From: Bacillus marinisedimentorum
GTDB lineage: Bacteria; Bacillota; Bacilli; Bacillales; Bacillaceae_O
Direction of reading: 5' to 3'
Length of the DNA: 64,000 nt
Assembly (NCBI RefSeq): GCF_001644195.2
Contig: NZ_LWBL02000026.1
Coordinates: 1 to 64,000 of the forward strand
The position numbers and the translations under genes were made by a program. This document shows positions 42,438-49,447 of the stretch, one piece after another; the stretch's first letter is position 1; each line of letters starts with the position of its first letter. The notes beneath the pieces were generated by a model, which had not been told where the DNA came from, ran no database searches, and saw nothing but the letters and a program-made list of their open reading frames with translations.

Positions 42438-44321
42438 ATGTCATTAATCCCTGATGATATGCTGTCAATTATTATTATTGCAATTGTACTTACCGTTTTA
42501 AGCTATGTGACGGTGCTTGCAATCCGTACGAACAAACGGATTTTCACGTTTCTTAATAAGGAAAGCTCAGCCATCAAAGATCATCCCCAGGATAGTGCCC
42601 TCTTGAAAGAACTGCATTATAAGTTCGGTGAAATGAAGGAAAAAATGGAGAATGACGTGAACCTGGAGACCTTTTTGGAAGAGTTCATGGCTTCTTACAA
42701 AGTGGTGAATACGAAAAAGCCGATTGTGCAGGAACTGAAATTGATCCAATTGAGCAGTTCGATCACGATTTTAATCGGGGTGCTCGGAACATTCATCGGG
42801 CTTGTCGTCTCGCTGCAGGGCATTGAAGAAACGCTGTCCGACCAGTCGATTACAAGTGTGCTCGACGGCATCCATACCGCGTTTTATACAAGTATCCTCG
42901 GCATCCTGGCTTCAATTGCGATCAATGTGGCTGCAACAAGGTTCTACTATTCGCAGGACCTGCTTCAGAAAGTGATGCTCCAGCTGGAGAATTACCTGTC
43001 ACGCGAAGATAAGAAAACGGTCAGCCTGCGCCTGATCGACTCGATGGATGAGGTGAAAAATGCGGTTGAAAACATGACCCAGTCGTTCATTCAGCTGCAA
43101 AACTTTTCGTCCCACTTTGAGAAGGCGACGAGCAATCTGAACGAGTTCAATGAAATGTTCAGCACGAACACGCAAACGCTGAGCCGGCTGTTTGGGAATA
43201 TGGAGGAGCAGACGTCCCGTTACAATGAACAAATGGCAGGCATCAACGACAGGTTTGATGGGCTGCTTGCATTTTTGGAGGACCAGAACAGCATTCAGAC
43301 AGCATCCGTCGACACGATGAAAACGACAGCTGATCAGCTGATGGATTTTTTTGCGTATCAGAACGATATACAGGAGCAAAACCGTGTCTCCATGCAGGAG
43401 CTGGCTGCTTCCATGTCCGGGGCTGAAAACCTTCTTGCCTCCTATTTTGATGAGCAGCTCGAAAAACAGAACGATTCCTTTGAAGCGATGACGGAATTCT
43501 ATAATGAAACGATGGTGTCGCAGCGGGAAATGCTGTCTGTCCAGAAGGCGGTTGAAGAGAAGAACGAGAATTATATCCGTAACGTCGAGCAAGCCACGAC
43601 AACGATGAAGGACATTCTGGAAACAAGCTCGTTTGATAATATCGCGGAGATCACAAAGACGTTTTCCGCCAATATGAACGACATGTTCGGCCAGTTCCAG
43701 CTGCTGATCGATTACTTCGGCACGATCGATCAGACCCAGGCGGAGTACCGGTCTTTCTATGAACAGGTGGTCGATTACACGAATCAGCAGGAAGAATCGC
43801 AGCAGCAATACCATGAGCAGTTCACGATTTACATGGAAAACTTCAATGAAAACAGCAAGGAAATGAATGATGTGCTCAGCCAGACGAAAGCGTACCAGAA
43901 GGCGTTTATTGCGAACAACGAGGCGCTGACGGAAGAGATGGCGAACCTGATCAATCATTCGCAGGGCATGCTGTCCGACAGCAAAGCGCAAATGAATGAG
44001 CAGCAGGAGAAGCTCGGCTCGACGCTGAATGAATTTGTGACGCTCACAACGACAAGCATGGAAACCCTTGTCACGAAGCTGGATGACAACCTGGGCGGCA
44101 AGATGGAACGGAGCCTTGAGGCGTTCCGGATCCATGTCGAGATGACGAATAAAATTCTCGACAAGAAGATGGCGTCCCTTGTCGAAGCGAACAGCATCCA
44201 CCATGAGTTCGAGTCGTTCAACTTGCAGCGGCTGCAGCAGTCTTTGTCCGACCTGGAAGCAAGAATCGGCCAGCTGACCGATGGGCTGGATAAATTACAA
44301 ACAGAAAAAATGATGGCATGA
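42438..44321 (+). CDS. MotA/TolQ/ExbB-like proton channel protein with long cytoplasmic tail (ZorA-like)
   Basis: The 627-residue protein has three predicted membrane helices (about 8-29, 107-128, 143-168). The second and third match the MotA/TolQ/ExbB core (SITILIGVLGTFIGLVVSLQ, HTAFYTSILGILASIAINV). Residues 185-627 form one long helical, Gln/Glu/Asn-rich tail with almost no Pro or Gly, like the tail of ZorA in Zorya anti-phage systems. MotA-type proteins form ion-driven rotary stators with a MotB-type partner, which is the next gene, 18 bp on. In Zorya the tail is thought to pass the signal of phage entry to nuclease effectors. AAGGAGGTTTC precedes the ATG. Confidence 0.88.
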   Translation: MSLIPDDMLSIIIIAIVLTVLSYVTVLAIRTNKRIFTFLNKESSAIKDHPQDSALLKELHYKFGEMKEKMENDVNLETFLEEFMASYKVVNTKKPIVQELKLIQLSSSITILIGVLGTFIGLVVSLQGIEETLSDQSITSVLDGIHTAFYTSILGILASIAINVAATRFYYSQDLLQKVMLQLENYLSREDKKTVSLRLIDSMDEVKNAVENMTQSFIQLQNFSSHFEKATSNLNEFNEMFSTNTQTLSRLFGNMEEQTSRYNEQMAGINDRFDGLLAFLEDQNSIQTASVDTMKTTADQLMDFFAYQNDIQEQNRVSMQELAASMSGAENLLASYFDEQLEKQNDSFEAMTEFYNETMVSQREMLSVQKAVEEKNENYIRNVEQATTTMKDILETSSFDNIAEITKTFSANMNDMFGQFQLLIDYFGTIDQTQAEYRSFYEQVVDYTNQQEESQQQYHEQFTIYMENFNENSKEMNDVLSQTKAYQKAFIANNEALTEEMANLINHSQGMLSDSKAQMNEQQEKLGSTLNEFVTLTTTSMETLVTKLDDNLGGKMERSLEAFRIHVEMTNKILDKKMASLVEANSIHHEFESFNLQRLQQSLSDLEARIGQLTDGLDKLQTEKMMA

Positions 44322-44339
44322 TTACGGGGGCTGACATAA

Positions 44340-45098
44340 ATGAATAAAAAATACAGGCGGCTTCTTGCAAATGACTCAAAGGAAAATGATTTCTGGCCTT
44401 CATTCACGGATTTGCTCACAACAATCCTGCTCGTGATTTTACTGGTCTTGCTCGGCATCATTACGAAGGAACAGCTGGAAGCGAAAGCGAAAGGCGAGGA
44501 ATTGGAGGCGCAGGCGGCGAAAATTGAGCAGCAGGAAGAAGTCATCAATTATTTGATGGGTGTCAAAAAAGAAATCATTGAGGACTTGATTGCGGAATTC
44601 GAGAAAACGGATTTGAAAATGGAAATTGACGAGAAAACAGGGGCGATCAAGTTCCAGAATGACCTTCTTTTTGAAACGGGGAAATCGGACATACGGCCGG
44701 AGTTCAAACAGCAGCTCCAGTCGTTCATCCCGACCTACATCGATATCATTTACGGCAAGTATTCCGAACACCTGGCGGAAATCGTCGTGGAGGGGCATAC
44801 GGATGATGTCGGCCAGTTCATGAATAATCTTGAGCTGTCGCAAAACCGGGCCTTTAGCGTTGTCCGCTATGTACTGAGCGATGAATTCGGCGACTTCCCA
44901 TATAAGGGGGAAGTGAAGGATGTCATCACCGCCAACGGCCGTTCCGAAAGCCAGCTGAAATACCTTGATGATGACAAAAAGGAAGTCGACCGGAAAAACT
45001 CGCGGCGCGTTGAATTCAAGTTCAGGCTGAAGACGAATACGGAGTGGGACAAGCTCTTTAATGATGTGGAAGGGGCGGAGTTTGTTGAAGGCGCCTGA
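44340..45098 (+). CDS. MotB/OmpA-like stator partner (ZorB-like)
   Basis: The 252-residue protein has a short cytoplasmic start, one membrane helix (about 22-41, FWPSFTDLLTTILLVILLVL) with D24 in the position of the ion-carrying aspartate of MotB, a coiled-coil stretch (about 45-90, EQLEAKAKGEELEAQAAKIE) and an OmpA-type peptidoglycan-binding domain (about 105-235: LLFETGKSDIRPEF, VVEGHTDDVGQF, LSQNRAFSVVRYVL, DRKNSRRVEFKF). This layout is shared by MotB and ZorB. It should form a wall-anchored stator with the preceding protein. No flagellar genes are near, so a role in motility is unlikely. Confidence 0.9.
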   Translation: MNKKYRRLLANDSKENDFWPSFTDLLTTILLVILLVLLGIITKEQLEAKAKGEELEAQAAKIEQQEEVINYLMGVKKEIIEDLIAEFEKTDLKMEIDEKTGAIKFQNDLLFETGKSDIRPEFKQQLQSFIPTYIDIIYGKYSEHLAEIVVEGHTDDVGQFMNNLELSQNRAFSVVRYVLSDEFGDFPYKGEVKDVITANGRSESQLKYLDDDKKEVDRKNSRRVEFKFRLKTNTEWDKLFNDVEGAEFVEGA

Positions 45099-45132
45099 CC
45101 GGCGGTAAGAAAGAAGAATGGGGGAATAAAAC

Positions 45133-45693
45133 ATGACGGCTAGAGAAGAAAGCATTGTGGACAGCTTAAAAAAGCGGCTGACAGATGAATTTTTCAAAAT
45201 CGAGAAAAACGATAATCTCACGCCTGACCAAAAGGCCGACAAGATTATTTTCACTACTTCTGCCCTCTGTGCAGGCATCGCCCTGCAGCCGATCCCGTTT
45301 GCGGATATGGCCATCCTGACACCAATCCAGATTTTCATGGCGAAAAAGCTCGGGGATGTGAGAGGGCTCCCGATGACAAAGGAAAAAGCGGCTGAAATCG
45401 TAAAAGTGGTCGGCGGCGTCATCGGCCTCGGCTTTGCCGCCCAGCAGACGGCGATCGGCCTGTATAAAATCGGCTTGCCGGGACTTGGCGGCTTCATGTC
45501 GGTTCCGCTCGTTGCGGGGCTGACCTATGGAATCGGGAAAGCGGTCGATACGTATATGATCATCACAAAACAGGGCCGGACGCCGACTGCTGATGAGATT
45601 AAAAAGGTTTTCCGCCAGTCCAAAAAAGAAGGCAAGAAAATCAAGCCGAAGCTGCTGAGCGGATCAGAAGGGCAAGCGGATGAAAATAAATAA
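45133..45693 (+). CDS. DUF697-like membrane protein
   Basis: The 186-residue protein has a charged helical start, then a hydrophobic segment resembling DUF697: ALCAGIALQPIPFADMAILT, PIQIFMAKKLGDVRG, and a Gly-rich pair of helices (VVGGVIGLGFAAQQTAIGLY, GLPGLGGFMSVPLVAGLTYG), ending in a basic tail (KKEGKKIKPK). DUF697 domains often occur in membrane-associated stress proteins, sometimes with a GTPase, but there is no GTPase here. It starts 34 bp after the MotB-like gene and overlaps the next gene by 14 bp, so it is part of the operon. Confidence 0.75.
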   Translation: MTAREESIVDSLKKRLTDEFFKIEKNDNLTPDQKADKIIFTTSALCAGIALQPIPFADMAILTPIQIFMAKKLGDVRGLPMTKEKAAEIVKVVGGVIGLGFAAQQTAIGLYKIGLPGLGGFMSVPLVAGLTYGIGKAVDTYMIITKQGRTPTADEIKKVFRQSKKEGKKIKPKLLSGSEGQADENK

Positions 45694-46495
45694 CATCAAA
45701 AAGGTCGTCAAGAAAAACTGGGACGAGCTCGGAATCGCCGCTGCACTCGCTGATTTCCTGTCTTCTGGACCGGCGGATGTTGATGCAGACCAGGCGTATG
45801 TTTTGGATGCGCTGAAGCGAAGCAACAGTGACCTGGCGGATGCGAACAATGAAGAACTCCATGCTTACGTATCCTCCCTTGATGAGGAGCAGCTCGTCGG
45901 CCTTGTGAACAACGTAAAAGGAATTGCGCATGAAGTGTATTACGTCGAGATGGAAAACGAAGACGGGGATACGGTTGAAGCATACATGTTTGAGTCCACC
46001 AATCATCCGGATTACGATGTTTCCCTTTATGACAGCGAAACGGGTGAGACGACAGATATCCAGTTAAAAGCAACGGACTCTGAGTTCTATGTCCAGACTG
46101 CGGTCGATGAAGTGGGTGCCGACCAGGTCTATGTGACGGAAGAGCTCGCCGGAAAGATGGGATTGCAGAGCACCGGCATTTCAAACGAAGAGCTGACGCG
46201 CGATGTGGAAGAGGTTGTCGATAATCTGATGGAGGATCACTCGCTCTGGAACTACGTGCCGGCACTATCGGCGTGGTCGATTGCCCTCATTATCGCTTCG
46301 CTGACGAAACGGTATCAGCAGGGCGAAATCACCCGGAAACAGTATTTGCGGATGCTCGGTGTGTTCGGCGGGGCGAAGGTGATTAAAATTGGGGTGATTA
46401 TTGGGCTGCTGTCGATTCCGATTGTGAATGTGGCGACGGGTGCGGTGCTTGTGATGAAGATGATGAAGTCGGTTCGGGATGTGTATGCGGTGTGA
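45680..46495 (+). CDS. Two-domain protein with C-terminal membrane helices, last gene of the motor-NYN operon
   Basis: I do not recognise this 271-residue protein. Residues 1-80 are helical and acidic. Residues 85-165 form a beta-rich region (YYVEMENEDGDTVEAYMFES, DIQLKATDSEFYVQTAVDEV, DQVYVTEELAGKMG). The IQLKAT strand followed by an alternating helix-strand pattern resembles a restriction-endonuclease-like fold, but I cannot confirm catalytic residues. Two membrane helices follow (about 195-215 and 230-262, WSIALIIASL and IKIGVIIGLLSIPIVNVAT). The start overlaps the previous gene by 14 bp. It may be a membrane-bound sensor or effector of the system. Confidence 0.65.
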   Translation: MKINNIKKVVKKNWDELGIAAALADFLSSGPADVDADQAYVLDALKRSNSDLADANNEELHAYVSSLDEEQLVGLVNNVKGIAHEVYYVEMENEDGDTVEAYMFESTNHPDYDVSLYDSETGETTDIQLKATDSEFYVQTAVDEVGADQVYVTEELAGKMGLQSTGISNEELTRDVEEVVDNLMEDHSLWNYVPALSAWSIALIIASLTKRYQQGEITRKQYLRMLGVFGGAKVIKIGVIIGLLSIPIVNVATGAVLVMKMMKSVRDVYAV

Positions 46496-46619
46496 AAGTT
46501 TTCGTGACTTCTCATATCCTGCTACTATCCTATATTGTTAGGCGGCTTATTTTCTAGTATTGTTAGAAAGAAGTATCTCAATCGTCTCAAAACGATTGAA
46601 GGAAAGGATTCGTAAGCAT

Positions 46620-47045
46620 ATGAAAGAAGTCATAATATTTCTTGCCGAGATTGTTAACATTTCCCACGATTTGTTGCTTGTGATCACAAAGCAGATTGGC
46701 CTGGACTTAACAGATAAAGATTTGCATTTCTGGGTGATCGGGATTTTTGGGATTGTGTTTTTCTTTTTTGTGCATGAGCTTTTCAAGGTGATTTCAAGGT
46801 GGAGTATAACGGTGATATCATTCATTTATACATTTACACTGCTTGTTGTACTCGTCTTTGCGATTGAAATCCAGCAAAAGATTACCAGCCGCGGGAATAT
46901 GGAATTCCAGGATGCGGTGATTGGTTTATGGGGCTTTATTGTATTGTTTGCCAGTTATCAGGGTGTAAAGCTTGCGATATATTTTGGAAAGAAATTGTAT
47001 CATTTTATGAAAGAGCGGTATTTTATCAGTAATAAAGTTGAGTAA
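46620..47045 (+). CDS. Small membrane protein downstream of the motor-NYN operon
   Basis: I place the start at ATG 46620 (GAAGGAAAGGA upstream); an earlier TTG at 46560 lacks a ribosome binding site. The 141-residue protein has three predicted membrane helices (HFWVIGIFGIVFFFFVHELF, VISFIYTFTLLVVLVFAIEI, VIGLWGFIVLFASYQGVKLA) and a basic end. No family is recognised. The 125-bp gap and more AT-rich composition suggest it is not part of the upstream operon. Confidence 0.6.
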   Translation: MKEVIIFLAEIVNISHDLLLVITKQIGLDLTDKDLHFWVIGIFGIVFFFFVHELFKVISRWSITVISFIYTFTLLVVLVFAIEIQQKITSRGNMEFQDAVIGLWGFIVLFASYQGVKLAIYFGKKLYHFMKERYFISNKVE

Positions 47046-47121
47046 GTTTGCGGTAATAGAGTTATAGTGAAAAGGCAAATAAAAGCTGGCAGTCGTATCA
47101 GTTGAACGAATGCTGGCTTTT

Positions 47122-47226
47122 TTAATGATTAATTGTTTTTATTTGCCGCTCATACGCATCTTCTTGATTAGTAATTGAACTTGTGATTCTTTTAAGTAGT
47201 GAAAAACATTCCTTTAAGATGTCCAT
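47122..47226 (-). other. Possible 34-residue minus-strand frame or gene remnant
   Basis: From ATG 47226 the frame reads MDILKECFSLLKRITSSITN and ends RQIKTINH. The amino acid make-up looks coding, and the frame stays open upstream for 14 more codons, but the ribosome binding site is weak. It could be a tiny gene or the end of a decayed one. The rest of 47046-47400 shows no other gene; a weak hairpin at about 47076-47122 may end the upstream gene. Confidence 0.25.
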
Positions 47227-47400
47227 ATGACCAACTTCCTGCTTATATAAGATATATTGTGATGAGAGTTATTCTTATCACCATTTGCTGAGTAACCATT
47301 TCGTTATGGGGTTCCAGCAGCAGTTTTCTTGGTTAGGCGGTGACTGTAAGTAGTTTTGAAGTGTTTTGATCTGGTGATGAAGAGAGAAGAGGGCTTGGGC

Positions 47401-47430
47401 AAAAAAAAGAGCCGCACTTATGCAGAGCTC
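47401..47430 (-). terminator. Terminator of the riboswitch-microprotein unit
   Basis: On the minus strand GAGC-TCT-GCA, a TAAG loop, then TGC-G-GCTC and eight T. It overlaps the stop codon of the 34-residue gene and closes the unit. Confidence 0.8.
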
Positions 47431-47522
47431 CGCTTTACACCGCATCTTATACAGCGGTTGGTGTAATAGTCCATTTTGTGGTTCTTTTTAAAGTGACATA
47501 CCAATCCTTTGAAAATATTCAA
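47418..47522 (-). CDS. 34-residue microprotein controlled by a c-di-GMP riboswitch
   Basis: A minus-strand frame starts at TTG 47522, behind TTAAGGGAG, and reads MNIFKGLVCHFKKNHKMDYY then TNRCIRCGVKRSSA. C9, H10 and H15 near the start and the C24-x2-C27 pair could bind zinc, as in small zinc-ribbon proteins such as DUF1660 members. It is the only reading frame between the riboswitch (47628-47545) and the terminator (47430-47401), so it is the riboswitch's sole target on this transcript. Its function is unknown. Confidence 0.65.
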   Translation of the reverse strand: MNIFKGLVCHFKKNHKMDYYTNRCIRCGVKRSSA

Positions 47523-47544
47523 CTAGACCAACTCCCTTAATTAT

Positions 47545-47628
47545 TACAGGCAGCCCAGCCATCTTAGGATAAGCCCCTTAGATCTGCAGCTTTGCGTCCC
47601 ACCCTTTCGGAGGGTTTGCCTTTGTCTG
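47545..47628 (-). promoter_or_regulatory. Cyclic di-GMP-I (GEMM) riboswitch
   Basis: The minus strand shows the GEMM-I hallmarks in order: GGCAAACC, a hairpin capped by the tetraloop CGAAAG (CCCTCCGAAAGGGTGGG), GACGCAAAGC, the second hairpin ATCTAAGGGGCTTATCCTAA and the closing GATGGCTGGGCTGCC. The conserved GCAAA-C and GACGCAAAGC blocks match the class I consensus. No terminator lies between the aptamer and the following ribosome binding site, so control is probably at translation or by aptamer-dependent folding of that site. Confidence 0.93.
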
Positions 47629-47651
47629 TTTGAATATTCTGCCTTAGGTAA

Positions 47652-47680
47652 ATTATACCAACTCATTCGAGAGGATGAAA
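47652..47680 (-). promoter_or_regulatory. Candidate SigA promoter of the riboswitch unit
   Basis: On the minus strand TTTCAT (47680-47675) and TATAAT (47657-47652) are separated by 17 bp. The start point would lie about 15 bases before the aptamer, as expected. The -35 box is weak. Confidence 0.6.
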
Positions 47681-47815
47681 CGAAAACCGTAGGACAAATA
47701 CTTCCATACTCTTCCTTTTTAGCCCGGCATTCGACATGCTTCCATACCCTCATAAAGGAAAGGTACCCGAAAAAATGATAAGATAGACTGAAAGCAAGTC
47801 AATGGAGATGTCTAC

Positions 47816-49225
47816 ATGTTAATGAGAAAAATTCCGTGGTGGGGGTTTACCGCCGCTATCAGTATATATGTCATAGCCCACTTTGTTTCATTGATATGGG
47901 AAAATGGATTTTTTCTAGGGATTTTGTCGATTTCAGGCATTGCAGGTCTGGCTTTTGCGCTGCTGCTTCTAAGTGTGAGAGCGGTCATTTTGCCTGCCTT
48001 TTTAATCATCCTCGCTGTGGGAATCAGCTTTACGGATTCCCAGCTGGGCCTTAGTCAATTGATCTGGGAAGGCGCCAGAGGAATGCGGTCGCTCATCCCG
48101 ATGGTCATGATCATTCCGATTGTCGGCTGGGTGCTGAAGCAGGAAAATTATGTTGAGGATACGATCTTGCTGCTCAAGAAGCGCTTAACGAATGGAAAAG
48201 CGTTTTATTTTGTGCAAATGTTCCTGACACAGATCATTTCCTTCTTCCTTTTGTTCGGTTCGATTCCGGTTGTGTATCAAATCGTACAGTCTTTTTTTGC
48301 CAAACAGGATACATATGCGTGGAAGATGTTCAAGTCGACAGCGGCACTCCGGGGCTTTGCGCTTACACCGATCTGGGTGATCAGCATTCCGAGTTTCGCT
48401 TATGCCGTCGAGACGCTGAATGCTTCGTTGACACTGACGTTGCTTCAAGGCTTTGCTTTTTCATTGGCCGGCATTTTGCTATCTGTCCTTTTGTTGCATC
48501 TTTATGAAAAGAGGCAGGGTGTATCCTTTTCTAAAGAGATAGGGCGAGCGATCGAGGAGGCTGAGGTGAAAGCGGACGGCGAAGGGAGCCGATACCGGAA
48601 TCCAGTGGAGTTTGTTGTGCTGTTCGTGTCGCTGTTGGCATTGACTTTGCTTGTCAACGCGCTTGTTCCGGTCGGTTTGCTGACGGTCATTCCGCTTGTC
48701 GTCGCGGTGTGGGCGATTTCATACTTTATTGTCAAACGGAAAATGCCGGTGTTTTTTGAGGAAGCAGCGCTTTATTTTCGCAAAGGTATTGCGACAAAGT
48801 CACAGGAAACCGGGCTGCTGTTTTCAGCCGGGCTGCTGATTGTAGCGATGAACGAGACAGGGTTGTCGGTTGATTTGATGCAAGGTTTGTATGACTTCAC
48901 CGAGCATGTGCTTGGGCTTAATTTCTTATGGGTGCTGCCGGTCATCGTTCTCGCGCTCGGATTTGTCGGAATCGGGCCGCTGACTGTGGCGGTGCTGATT
49001 GCAGGTGTGGTGAAAAGCATCCATCTGCCGTATCCTCCAGAGGTGATTGTGCTTGCGATGACGCTTGGCAGCGCTTTGAGCATCATGCTGTCACCGCTGA
49101 TCATACCGGTGATTTTGTTCAGCAGCATTAACCGGCTGAGTACGTTTGAGAATAGCATTAAGTTTAATTGGAAGTTTGCGGTGTTGTTTTATTTTTTGGT
49201 GGAGGCTTATTTGCAGATGTGGTAA
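47816..49225 (+). CDS. Multi-pass membrane permease of unknown substrate
   Basis: The 469-residue protein has about 11-12 predicted membrane helices and a charged cytoplasmic loop near residues 230-260 (EIGRAIEEAEVKADGEGSRY). A repeated layout of two halves and motifs such as GFVGIGPLTVAVLIAGVVKS suggest an ion-transporter-superfamily permease, but no specific family is evident. It diverges from the riboswitch unit, 135 bp away, and ends in a strong terminator, so it is a single-gene unit. ATGGAGATGTC precedes the ATG. Confidence 0.7.
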   Translation: MLMRKIPWWGFTAAISIYVIAHFVSLIWENGFFLGILSISGIAGLAFALLLLSVRAVILPAFLIILAVGISFTDSQLGLSQLIWEGARGMRSLIPMVMIIPIVGWVLKQENYVEDTILLLKKRLTNGKAFYFVQMFLTQIISFFLLFGSIPVVYQIVQSFFAKQDTYAWKMFKSTAALRGFALTPIWVISIPSFAYAVETLNASLTLTLLQGFAFSLAGILLSVLLLHLYEKRQGVSFSKEIGRAIEEAEVKADGEGSRYRNPVEFVVLFVSLLALTLLVNALVPVGLLTVIPLVVAVWAISYFIVKRKMPVFFEEAALYFRKGIATKSQETGLLFSAGLLIVAMNETGLSVDLMQGLYDFTEHVLGLNFLWVLPVIVLALGFVGIGPLTVAVLIAGVVKSIHLPYPPEVIVLAMTLGSALSIMLSPLIIPVILFSSINRLSTFENSIKFNWKFAVLFYFLVEAYLQMW

Positions 49226-49237
49226 GTCCGGCTGACG

Positions 49238-49282
49238 GCGCCCGGGACTCAGTGCTTTGCACTGGGGGCCCGGGCTGTTTTT
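49238..49282 (+). terminator. Terminator of the permease gene
   Basis: GCCCGGG and CCCGGGC enclose CAGTGC-TTT-GCACTG, giving a long stem followed by TGTTTTTT. Confidence 0.92.
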
Positions 49283-49447
49283 TATGATGAGAGTAGGTCT
49301 AAGGGTGCGAAGGAACCGGAATACAGTCACTCCTTATTGCTCATTTTGCTGTCTTAATCAAGAGATTAATATAATCGGCCTCCAAAATATTTTATACTTA
49401 ATTTGGAAGAAACGATTCCAAATTTTGCTGAATGGGAGGCTGGTTGC

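Noticed and set aside
42999-44204. 401-codon minus-strand frame opposite the MotA-like gene
   Set aside because: It is a shadow of the coiled-coil tail gene: Glu/Gln-rich codons on the + strand give His/Leu/Arg/Phe-rich sequence on the other. The + strand gene has motifs and a ribosome binding site.
42438-45098. Flagellar stator MotA/MotB
   Set aside because: The MotA-like protein has only three membrane helices with a very long coiled tail, unlike flagellar MotA (four helices, about 270 residues), and no flagellar or chemotaxis genes are near.
44439-45497. 352-codon minus-strand frame opposite the MotB-like and DUF697-like genes
   Set aside because: It runs against two well-supported genes, has no ribosome binding site and no recognisable motif.
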